Below are positions 7,909 through 15,300 of a DNA stretch of 35,683 nt, one piece after another. Under the pieces are notes generated by a model. That model was not told the origin of the DNA. It did no database searches and worked only from the letters and a program-made list of their open reading frames with translations. Source of the stretch: an uncultured Ruminococcus sp. (lineage in GTDB: Bacteria; Bacillota; Clostridia; Oscillospirales; Ruminococcaceae); the NCBI RefSeq assembly GCF_946415235.1, contig NZ_CAMKRR010000023.1:1-35683 (forward strand). The letters run 5' to 3'. The translations under genes and the position numbers were made by a program. Position 1 is the stretch's first letter. The number at the start of each line of letters is the position of its first letter.

Positions 7909-8323
7909 TGCGATCGTTCTGTTCCTGATAACATTTGTGGCACTGCTCGTGTTCATAGCTCTGTACATGGACGAAGTCAAGCGTGTACAGGAGACATACA
8001 AATTGCAGTATCGTACAGGTCTGAATGATGTCATCACCGACATAGAATCGTATAAGAATGCCGAGGGCGATCTTGAACTGAGGTATATGCGTATCGTAAG
8101 CGATATGAGCGGTGCAGATGCTTTTGCGTTCCTTATAGAAGACCTTGACGAAGAAAAAAAGATCATAAATGAAGTGAGTACCTGCCTTATAAAGTACCCC
8201 GAACAGATGAAGGAGAAGCTTGACGAGCTTGAAACAGCTGTCAATGATATCCTTGATGATCTTGATAAGGGCTACGACGAGGCAAGGGAACTTGTGGATT
8301 CGATAAACAAGCAAGGCTATTGA
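7871..8323 (+). CDS. Small membrane protein with coiled-coil ectodomain
   Basis: The 150-residue protein has one N-terminal membrane segment (about 12-32) and a charged helical remainder, probably outside the cell. The start GTG 7871 lies inside the end of the previous gene (38-nt overlap), with GAGGTG at 7859-7864. An in-frame ATG at 7889 is an alternative. The overlap implies translational coupling with the McrC-signal peptidase fusion. I do not recognise a family. Residues 100-145 have heptad-like Leu/Ile spacing (EKLDELETAVNDILDDLDK). It is probably an accessory membrane subunit of the same complex. Confidence 0.7.
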   Translation: MNQEKLMKRRMISAIVLFLITFVALLVFIALYMDEVKRVQETYKLQYRTGLNDVITDIESYKNAEGDLELRYMRIVSDMSGADAFAFLIEDLDEEKKIINEVSTCLIKYPEQMKEKLDELETAVNDILDDLDKGYDEARELVDSINKQGY

Positions 8324-8341
8324 TGCAGAGGAGGTTTTATC

Positions 8342-8569
8342 ATGGGCGAAAAAAGACGTCTGAAAAAAGAAATAAAGCTCTGCATGAGCACCATAAAGGA
8401 GATAGAGAGAAAGCGTTCGCGTTCGCAGTCGGCACTGGTACAGGCGATACTGCTTCAGGAACAGCCTGACGAAACGGATGTAGAGTGGTTCAATAAGTAT
8501 ACGGGCGAGATAACCGCCTGCCGTAACCACATGATAGAGCTTCAGAAGAAGCTGCGCTCTCTCGGCTGA
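8342..8569 (+). CDS. Small coiled-coil protein
   Basis: The 75-residue soluble protein is rich in Lys, Glu and Arg and predicted helical throughout. It starts at ATG 8342 with AGGAGG at 8331-8336. It begins 18 nt after the previous gene and is the last gene of the operon, followed by a terminator. No family is recognised. Its size and helical make-up suggest an adaptor binding one of the coiled-coil tails encoded upstream (inference). Confidence 0.7.
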   Translation: MGEKRRLKKEIKLCMSTIKEIERKRSRSQSALVQAILLQEQPDETDVEWFNKYTGEITACRNHMIELQKKLRSLG

Positions 8570-8585
8570 CAATAAAATATGAGCA

Positions 8586-8627
8586 GGCTCCCGAAAGCAG
8601 AGTGAAACTGCTCTCGGGAGCCCTTTT
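8586..8627 (+). terminator. Terminator of the McrBC-like / SipW operon
   Basis: A 15-bp stem, 8586-8600 with 8608-8622 (one mismatch), 7-nt loop, then CTTTTG. Confidence 0.85.
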
Positions 8628-8659
8628 GCTTAATATTGTATGTAAATATGATTAGATTA

Positions 8660-8688
8660 TTGACAGGAAAGCTCTTTTGAGGTATAAT
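8660..8688 (+). promoter_or_regulatory. Consensus promoter of the triple-repeat membrane protein gene
   Basis: TTGACA at 8660-8665, 17-bp spacer, TATAAT at 8683-8688. It directly precedes the gene at 8732. Confidence 0.8.
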
Positions 8689-8731
8689 TTCAGTAACAGC
8701 TTCGTCGTTATGATACAGAGAGGGTGATGAT

Positions 8732-9487
8732 ATGCAGGATAATGAAATGGCGATTGATGATGCTCCCGTCAAGCCCGTACAGACTGTCTCCGAGGAGGAT
8801 GAACAGCTGAGAAAGAAAAGGGAAGCGGAAGAAAAGGTCGCAAAGATGTTTGCAAGCGCAAAAACTCCCGATAAACGCGGTAAGAAAAAGGGCAGCAGCA
8901 TGACCTGCAGCGATGTTCCCATCGCTTCAAAGGCTGTTTTGCAGAAGACTTCTGCAAAGACGGAAGATATAAGACCGATAATTGAAAAAAAGCAGATAAG
9001 CGCCGCTTCTTTGGTAGAAGCTTCGGCTGCTGCCGAGAAGGAGGAAAAGCTCAAAGCAGCGGAAGAAAAGATCGGGAAAATGTTTGCCGACGCAAGCATA
9101 AGTGACAAACGGGATATCAAGAGCCTGTGCAGCCTTCCCGCTGCGGAAACTGCCGAACAGCAGGAAAAAAACAGGAAAGCAGAAGCAAAGCTTGAAGAGC
9201 TTTTTTCGGCTGCGGAAGCTGAAAAGAACAGCTTGCAGAAGGACAGCTTTTCCTCTTTGGTAATGGAGGTAGTGATACTTGAGGCTGTTTCGCTGGTGCT
9301 CTTCTTTATTACCATGCATTTTGAAATGGATGTCCTTTCACTTTTCGCTGTATTGCTGCCTGTTATCGCGGGCATCGGCTATAGAGTTTTGAAGCATCAG
9401 CTCTCTCTTCTTGAAGCAGTATCGAAGTGTAAGCTGCATATAGCTGTGACTGTTTTCTTCTTCATATGCATCATAGCTTCTGTATGA
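8732..9487 (+). CDS. Protein with three internal repeats and a membrane tail
   Basis: The 251-residue protein is unidentified. The N-terminal cytoplasmic half carries three related units at about 22-49, 102-127 and 143-165: KREAEEKVAKMFASAKTPDKR, LKAAEEKIGKMFADASISDK and NRKAEAKLEELFSAAEAEK (shared core AEEK-x-x-KMF-A). The C-terminal third has three hydrophobic segments (about 176-194, 200-218 and 236-251). The start is ATG 8732 with GAGGGTGA upstream. It has its own promoter and terminator, so it is not strictly part of the operon before it, but the coiled-coil/membrane style is the same. The repeats look like short binding motifs for a common partner. Confidence 0.7.
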   Translation: MQDNEMAIDDAPVKPVQTVSEEDEQLRKKREAEEKVAKMFASAKTPDKRGKKKGSSMTCSDVPIASKAVLQKTSAKTEDIRPIIEKKQISAASLVEASAAAEKEEKLKAAEEKIGKMFADASISDKRDIKSLCSLPAAETAEQQEKNRKAEAKLEELFSAAEAEKNSLQKDSFSSLVMEVVILEAVSLVLFFITMHFEMDVLSLFAVLLPVIAGIGYRVLKHQLSLLEAVSKCKLHIAVTVFFFICIIASV

Positions 9488-9536
9488 GCTGTAAAAAGGA
9501 CTGTTTTGCAATAATTCTCATTTATAAATGAAAAAA

Positions 9537-9577
9537 GCAAGCCTGTAAACCGCATAATGCGGTCTACAGGCTTTTTC
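9537..9577 (+). terminator. Intrinsic terminator
   Basis: AGCCTGTAAACCGC (9540-9553) pairs with GCGGTCTACAGGCT (9559-9572), one mismatch, loop ATAAT, then a T run. The A run before the stem could also let it work on the minus strand. Confidence 0.85.
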
Positions 9578-9579
9578 CA

Positions 9580-9746
9580 TTGTAAGCAGTACGAAACAGA
9601 TAACTTTCATGCGCGGAGAAAAACTACCGCATAATTAATGTTAGCGAGTTTACGAGCGACTGCGTGAACTGCGCGCGCCCGCTCGTTGAAGTGTTATCTA
9701 TAAAAATTTGATGATAGTGCTGTAAGCGATATATTAGTAACGGTCA
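9580..9746. other. Intergenic stretch without a gene
   Basis: I see no credible coding frame here. There is weak pairing, AGATAAC near 9598 with GTTATCT near 9694, and CGAGCG/CGCTCG inside it. In host coordinates this is the DNA downstream of the former ssrA locus on the minus strand. Confidence 0.4.
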
Positions 9747-9797
9747 CAAAAAAGTAAGCGAGCCTGCGAGCGTCAAAGTGGTCGGGCGCACAGGCTC
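9747..9797 (-). terminator. Minus-strand terminator, probably of the former tmRNA gene
   Basis: Read on the minus strand, GAGCCTG (9797-9791) pairs with CAGGCTC (9766-9760), then GCTTACTTTTTT. It lies directly downstream of the CCA end at 9803, where a terminator for a minus-strand tmRNA would be expected. Confidence 0.55.
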
Positions 9798-9802
9798 TGT
9801 GC

Positions 9803-9825
9803 TGGTGGAGGCGAGGGGAATTGAA
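9803..9825 (-). other. tmRNA (ssrA) 3'-end remnant, likely attachment site
   Basis: On the minus strand the sequence reads TTCAATT (T-loop), CCCCT (T-stem half), CGCCTCC (acceptor strand) and ACCA. The spacing is exact for a tRNA-like 3' end. A73 and this acceptor strand fit tmRNA better than tRNA-Ser, which carries G73. The expected T-stem partner (GGGG before TTC) is missing: upstream on that strand is unrelated sequence. A bare 3' end of about 23 nt is what an integrase using ssrA leaves at one junction. The element should then lie to the right (9826 onward), with the restored gene beyond the window. No integrase gene is seen in the window. Confidence 0.6.
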
Positions 9826-9854
9826 GAGACCCAAAGCACTTTTTGTAATTTGTG

Positions 9855-10046
9855 CTATTTCGAGTAATTGCCTGTATCACGCAGTTTCAGAGCAATTCGT
9901 TTAATATCATTTTTACTGATTTTTGGCGATTTTTTGCCACAATAAGTAACAAATAAAGAACAAAAATCTAAAGCAACGTACCTTTCCAAAAAATATTTTT
10001 TTCGCAATTCAATAATTCTTATAAAGATTACTCTACTATTAAACAT
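9855..10046 (-). CDS. Small unknown protein next to the island boundary
   Basis: The 63-residue, basic frame ends KISKNDIKRIALKLRDTGNYSK, which looks protein-like. No good ribosome binding site lies just before ATG 10046; a GGAG is about 17 nt upstream. It follows the DUF4268 remnant on the same strand and is the outermost frame of the island. It may be a remnant. Confidence 0.25.
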   Translation of the reverse strand: MFNSRVIFIRIIELRKKYFLERYVALDFCSLFVTYCGKKSPKISKNDIKRIALKLRDTGNYSK

Positions 10047-10058
10047 TGAATGAAAGAG

Positions 10059-10785
10059 TTAGTCTCCAGTATATTTACTCAAAAACGGTGTAAAAGCCTC
10101 TTTGAATGCGATAACCAAATCTATAGTTTTATTCATGAGATCATTGTAATTGCTTTGGTCATTAAAAATGAGTTTAGGAATATAAGTGTAAATGGCAGAT
10201 GCTTTTTTATTGTCAAGCTTGTCCCATTCAAGATTAACCTTAGCAGCAGATTCAATTGCCGCCTTGTTCTCAAAGAAATAATCAAACATATCCTTACTGT
10301 TATCAATCCACAAACCTACTCTAATTCTGTGCTCCTTATGAACCAAATCAATGGAAATATGGCATTTTGATGAGCCAACAGCTACAGTGTACCAATGGTC
10401 GGTAGATGGTTTGTGCTTATTAAAAGGTTTTCCACGCTCGTCAATGAGATCGTTAAACTTTGTCCAGAAATCAAGGCGGTGCTTTTGGCGTTCGTTAAGC
10501 TCTCCTTTTTCTGCAAGAGCTTTTACGTTCTTGACAAAGTCATTCGGTTGTTCAATTATCTTGAACATTGGTGCAGGAGCAGAATCGCCAATTTTATAAG
10601 CGTGAATCTCTATCAGGAAGAATGATACATTGTCATCTGTGTGATTATTCAGCCATTCTATAGCACTGGCATGTTCGTCTCTCGCATTAGCTACTATCCA
10701 AACTACGACACTTGCATCAAGTCCAGATGCGTAAGTTATTATCTTTCCAAGATGATCATGGTTTGTCTGTTCAAGCTGATGTTTT
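10059..10785 (-). pseudogene. DUF4268-domain protein, N-terminally truncated
   Basis: The frame from about HQLEQTNHDHLGKIITYASG to the stop at 10059 matches the middle and C-terminal parts of DUF4268 proteins, including LDASVVVWIV, DNVSFFLIEI and the DHWYTVAVGSS segment. These proteins normally begin with roughly 60 more residues leading into (I)ENQLE; those are absent. The apparent upstream residues of the open frame come from the antisense of the adjoining LRR fragment and are not homologous. The gene was cut at about 10775-10790. Intact relatives are often found on mobile islands and have a PD-(D/E)XK-like N-terminal part that would be lost here. It is probably nonfunctional. Confidence 0.7.
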
Positions 10786-11270
10786 GTTGTTGCCCTAACC
10801 TTAAATCTCTTGATTTGTCGAATTTTAAAACTAATAAAGTTGTAACAATGCATGATATGTCTGCTGGTTGTTGGGCTCTTGAAGAACTTGATCTCAGCAG
10901 CTTTGATACAACAAATGTTCAGGGAATGGGACGAATGTTCACAAACTGTTCCAACCTTAAATCAGTTAATTTAAGTAGCTTTGACACAAGTAAAGTTACT
11001 AATATGGGCTATATGTTTTACTATTGTTCAAGCTTAGAAGCACTGAATTTGAATAATTTTGATACAAGTAATGTTACTGGTATGGAGTATATGTTCAGTA
11101 ATTGCTCAAGTTTAAAATCTCTTGATCTAAGTAGTTTTGATACAAGTAATGTTAAAAACATGGATCATATGTTTACTAGTTGTTCAAGGTTGGCAGTCAA
11201 TGTGATATTACGGTATATGACTTATATGAAGTTTCTCAAAAAACAGATGGTATATGGACAATACAGTTAA
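10783..11270 (+). pseudogene. BspA-like (DUF285) leucine-rich repeat fragment
   Basis: The frame contains about five 23-26-residue repeats of the LKSLDLSSFDTSNVTNM..MF..CS type, from MFCCCPNLKSLDLSNF to MFTSCSRL. This is the DUF285/BspA-like surface LRR family. There is no start, signal peptide or anchor: the upstream part of the open frame is the antisense of the DUF4268 remnant. After the last repeat (about 11190) the frame turns unconvincing. A +1 frame gives GSQCDITVYDLYEVSQ and DGIWTIQLM before a stop at 11274, so a frameshift is possible. A terminator follows. Confidence 0.7.
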
Positions 11271-11309
11271 TGTAATTGATTAAAATGGTAGCTGTTTTTG
11301 AATCCCCCA

Positions 11310-11344
11310 AAAAAGCGATTATAGGAAACTATAATCGCTTTTTG
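11310..11344 (+). terminator. Bidirectional terminator after the LRR fragment
   Basis: AAAAAGCGATTATAG (11310-11324) pairs perfectly with CTATAATCGCTTTTT (11329-11343), GAAA loop. It has A and T tracts on both sides. Confidence 0.9.
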
Positions 11345-11376
11345 CTCAATTAATAATGAAAAAGGATGGTGTAAAC

Positions 11377-11490
11377 ATGAGAAATATAAAACTATCTAAT
11401 AAGATATTTTACATTTACTTAAACACAAATGTGCTGAGAATATACACTTACCTTTGTATTCCTCTATCAGATTTTTATATCGAACCATAA
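11377..11490 (+). CDS. Possible 37-residue peptide
   Basis: ATG 11377 follows AAAGGA (11361-11366) at a workable spacing. The frame MRNIKLSNKIFYIYLNTN... runs 37 residues, hydrophobic and aromatic. No family is recognised and codon use is uninformative, so it may be the surviving start of a deleted gene. Confidence 0.2.
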   Translation: MRNIKLSNKIFYIYLNTNVLRIYTYLCIPLSDFYIEP

Positions 11491-11517
11491 TGATAAAGCA
11501 TATTTTAAATGATACAT

Positions 11518-11555
11518 AAGAGCTTTTGAGCAATCAAAGGCTCTTTTATTTTTAC
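11518..11555 (+). terminator. Intrinsic terminator upstream of the topB fragment
   Basis: AAGAGCTTTTG (11518-11528) pairs with CAAAGGCTCTT (11535-11545), one G-U pair, followed by TTATTTTT. Confidence 0.75.
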
Positions 11556-11572
11556 CTGAAAGGACTGATTAT

Positions 11573-12253
11573 ATGAAGTTAGTAATTGCAGAAAAGCCAA
11601 GTGTCGTCATGGCACTGGCGAAAGCTCTCGGTATTACCGGGAAGAAAAACGGATACGTTGAGGGTGATGACTACATCGTATCATGGTGTGTCGGACATCT
11701 TGTGGGACTAGCAAATAAGGATAGCTACGACGAGAAGTATAAGAAATGGAACATCGACGATCTACCGATAATCCCAGAAAACTGGATCTTTGATATATCT
11801 CCCGACAAGGAGGAACAATTTAGTATTCTTCGTTCCTTGATGAATGACAGTATGGTTACTGAAATAGTTAACGCCTGTGATGCAGGTCGTGAAGGTGAAC
11901 TCATATTTCGTCTGGTTTACAACAAGGCAGGCTGTCAGAAACCTATAAAACGTCTATGGATATCGTCAATGGAAGAAAAGGCTATACTCGACGGATTTGC
12001 TGATCTGAAGGACAGTAAGGATTATGATAATCTCTATAATTCTGCACTATGCCGTGCTAAGGCAGACTGGATAGTCGGTATTAACACGACCAGACTTTTC
12101 TCCTGCCTTTACAACAGAACACTTAACGTTGGAAGAGTACAGACTCCGACACTGGCAATGATTTGTGAGCGTGAAAATGGGATAGCAAACTTCCGGAAAG
12201 AAAAATATTTCAATGTTCATATCAAAGAGTATGGACTTGATGCTGTAGCTTAA
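11573..12253 (+). pseudogene. topB: DNA topoisomerase III, N-terminal fragment
   Basis: The 226-residue frame carries the TOPRIM domain of type IA topoisomerases: KLVIAEKPSV with Glu7, and DAGREGE at 103-109. It continues into the next domain (RAKADWIVGINTTRLFS, LNVGRVQTPTLAMICERE). Full-length enzymes have about 600-750 residues, and the active-site tyrosine lies near residue 310-330, so this product cannot cleave DNA. AAAGGA precedes ATG 11573. The closest style is the TopB of integrative conjugative elements, usually encoded with relaxase and coupling genes, none of which are here. The stop codon falls inside the 16-bp repeat at 12247-12262, so the truncation point coincides with the repeat. 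Confidence 0.85.
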
Positions 12254-12262
12254 TGACATTAC
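12247..12262 (+). repeat. 16-bp dispersed repeat, copy 1
   Basis: AGCTTAATGACATTAC. It supplies the stop codon of the topB fragment. It is followed by a short hairpin (GCCG-TTA-CGG) and a run of six T. Identical copies lie at 31687-31702 and, inverted, at 35398-35413. Confidence 0.8.
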
Positions 12263-12295
12263 TGCCGTTACGGGGCTTTTTTGTTGTTATGATAA

Positions 12296-12333
12296 TAAAA
12301 GTAACAGACTCTGCTATAAACAGAGCCTGTTAC
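12296..12333 (-). terminator. Terminator of the LPQTG surface protein gene
   Basis: GTAACAGACTCTG (12301-12313) pairs with CAGAGCCTGTTAC (12321-12333), one mismatch. On the minus strand it is followed by a T run (complement of 12296-12299). Confidence 0.8.
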
Positions 12334-12365
12334 CATTTTACATTTTTCTGGGAATAACTATATGT

Positions 12366-15300
12366 TTACTGCTCTTCTTTTTTACTGCGGTTATTTCTGG
12401 AAGCTATAACTGCATACAGCCCAATTCCAATCAGCATGAATGCCCCAAAAACAAATAGTAGATTTATCATTGAGTTGTTACCTGTCTGAGGCAGAGAAAC
12501 AACTTCTCCTGCAGAATTTGTACCTTCAGCTGTCTCAGGGTCAATTGTATAAATATCAAGAATATTGCCCTCCTTGTCCTTCATCTTTATCTCGTATTTA
12601 TCATCTGCTACAGATACTTCAGTGCTTTCGACCCTTTTAATTGTTCTGCCCTGATAATCCCAAACAGCCCAGTTACAGATCATGTTTGCGTAATTGCTGT
12701 TTTCAATTTCCTTGACATTAACAACCAGTACTGCTTCTTTTCCGTTCTTATCAATTGCTGTAATTTTTGTTGAACCGGAAGAAACTGCTTTTATAACACC
12801 ATTATTATCTACTGTTGCTATACTTGAATCAGCAGAAGTAAATGAAACAATTTCCTTATTTCCGGTAATTCTAAATGTTCGTTCTTCTTCAAGTTCAATG
12901 CTTTCTTCATTAAGCATCAGATCTGCATATATATTACTGATATCTGCTGAGTATTCATTTATTCCGGTTCCTGTATAATCTGCTGCTTTATTATTTATGA
13001 TCAGTTTGAGTTCTGTAGAACTGCTGAAGTCACCCTTGATCACAAACTTGTCAGTATACTTATCATCCTTGGAGTATAGCTGCGGCTCAACACTGATATC
13101 TCCATTGCAGCCATTAACAGCAACGGATTCACCGTTAATAGTAGAAATATCCATTACCTTGTTGAATTCAACATTTATTGTGTTTTCGTCAAGACTAAAG
13201 CCCTTAACGGCAGGAGCACCGGTATTAAGCAGATTAAAATCAAGATCAAATTTTGGAGGAGCTACTTCAAATTCTTCGCTCTTTATTAAATCGAAGCCTT
13301 CTTTTTCACATGTAACATAGTACCTTCCCTCAGGAACATCCCATGCGTATGAACCTGCTTCATCAGTAACAAGAGGATTCTTCTGGTCGTAGTCCTCTGC
13401 ATTCCATTTTTCCCAGGCGCCGGTATCTTCGTTCAGCATATAACAGGTAACGATTGCACCGCTGACTGTCTTTGATCTTATACCCTCATAAACGATTCCT
13501 GAAGGATCAAGAATGAAATTTACTTTTGCATCCGCACCATATTCATTATCCCAGCCTTCCCAATTTTCATCTAAGGGTTCTAATTTAGGTTTATCACTTT
13601 CAAATTGTTTATCCAGAACATCAGGAACTAACTCGTCCATTCCATCTAAAATCGGAACCAAAAGCTCTTTGGGACCATGTACCTTTTTAAGCCAAAACTT
13701 ATTCCATGATTCCCAAACTTTATATGAATTTTTTAAGTTGTCAACTTTCTTCTTTTGTTGATCTGCGACTTTATTACCTGTACTTGCAGGTTCTTCACTG
13801 CTATCTTCTTCCGTCAATCCTTCTAATTCATCGTTAAGCTCATCTACCTGATCAATAACATTCTTAACATCATCGTCAGTAACAAAAAAGTGCAAAAACT
13901 GATCTTTTATATTTTCTATTGCAGACTTGTTAGCTTTCTCGGCAGCTTTTTCACCCACACTTTTTTCATCATCACTATCCTCGTATCCATCAGATAAAGA
14001 AGTATAAGATGACAGTATCAGTTCTTTTGAAGAATGAAGATGTTTTACGATATCTCTGTTATTTTTTACTTCTGTAAACTGTTCTCTGTCCTTTTCAGCA
14101 TCCGCTTGTATATTTATATATGCAGGAACACTTCCGTCATCAGCGATAACAACTTGTGAGAAGACAACATAATCTGTCAGAGAATAGTTATTTCTGCCGG
14201 CATTTGAATATGCTTCATTTACTTTTTTAAATAAAAGCTTATCAAAAAACGCAGAATCGTTTTCCTTGATCTCATTATAACGAATTGTTTTTGAATATAT
14301 CGAGAATGTCACACCATCAGATACTTTTTTCTTACTCAACTTTTCATAGCCATATTTTTCAGGAGCAAGTATAATGTCTTTTGCTTTTATTTCCTCGTTG
14401 TTTATTTTTATCGAATCTGAACTGAAACAATAACAATCTGTCAAAATATCGCCATCATTGTTTTTAAGACTACTAATAGCACTGTTATCATCGATCTCGA
14501 TAACTTCATTTTCTGCGTCTTCCATATTAAGATTATCAAAAAACTCATCTATCTCTGCTTCATCTATAATATCTTTTGTTTTTTCAAATATAATGATATT
14601 AAGTGATCCTGGAACGTAATTATGATTTGTTTCGTCAAAATACTGATCCTCAGGAGTTATCCAAAAACCTCCTTTTTCGTCATATTTCGCAATCAGGTAT
14701 TTCGACTCAGAACCTTTTTGGCTTTTTACTAAAATAGTAGAGATTCTCTCGGAGTGGTTAGCCTTGATTCTGAACTGTATATTGCCGGCAGGGTAAAACT
14801 GAACAACAGATCTTTCTCCCTTTGTAAATGCACCCGTAATATCAAGTGTCTCCATATAAGCGTTTGTATCCGAAGGTGCATGGGTACAATAAATCATCTC
14901 CACCTTGCTTATTGAAGGTTTTTCATCAGAATAAACTACGCGGATTTCGTCAGTCTTTGAAATTCCGCATACTGCATAAATAGTGTACTCATTGGAATCA
15001 TTCTTCTCAGGCAGAGATATTTCTGCTACATATTTGCCTGTATACTCATTTGCAACAGTATCCCCAGCAAGCTTTTCGTCAACATATATCTTAACTTTTT
15101 TGCCGGGCTCCGCAATACCATAGACATTACAATTCAGGCTACTTACGTTGCTTTGTGCAGAAATTGTTATCTCAGGAACAGTAAGAGATATTATCGGAAG
15201 CCTCTGTGTCCAACTGTAATTATGTGAATAAAAGCTTATCCTTGGATTTATGGTATATGCGTCAGCGTTATATGCTTCTATTCTTGCAGAGAAACGAAGA

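Noticed and set aside
9754..9860. Short frame containing VSEPASVKVVGRTG and ARGIE
   Set aside because: It is an accidental translation across the tmRNA 3' end and its terminator.
9803..9880. A complete tRNA or tmRNA gene on the minus strand
   Set aside because: Only the T-loop and acceptor 3' half are present; no anticodon arm, D arm or 5' acceptor strand is found nearby.
10050..10625. Plus-strand frames of 76-106 residues
   Set aside because: They are shadows of the minus-strand DUF4268 remnant, which has clear family motifs.
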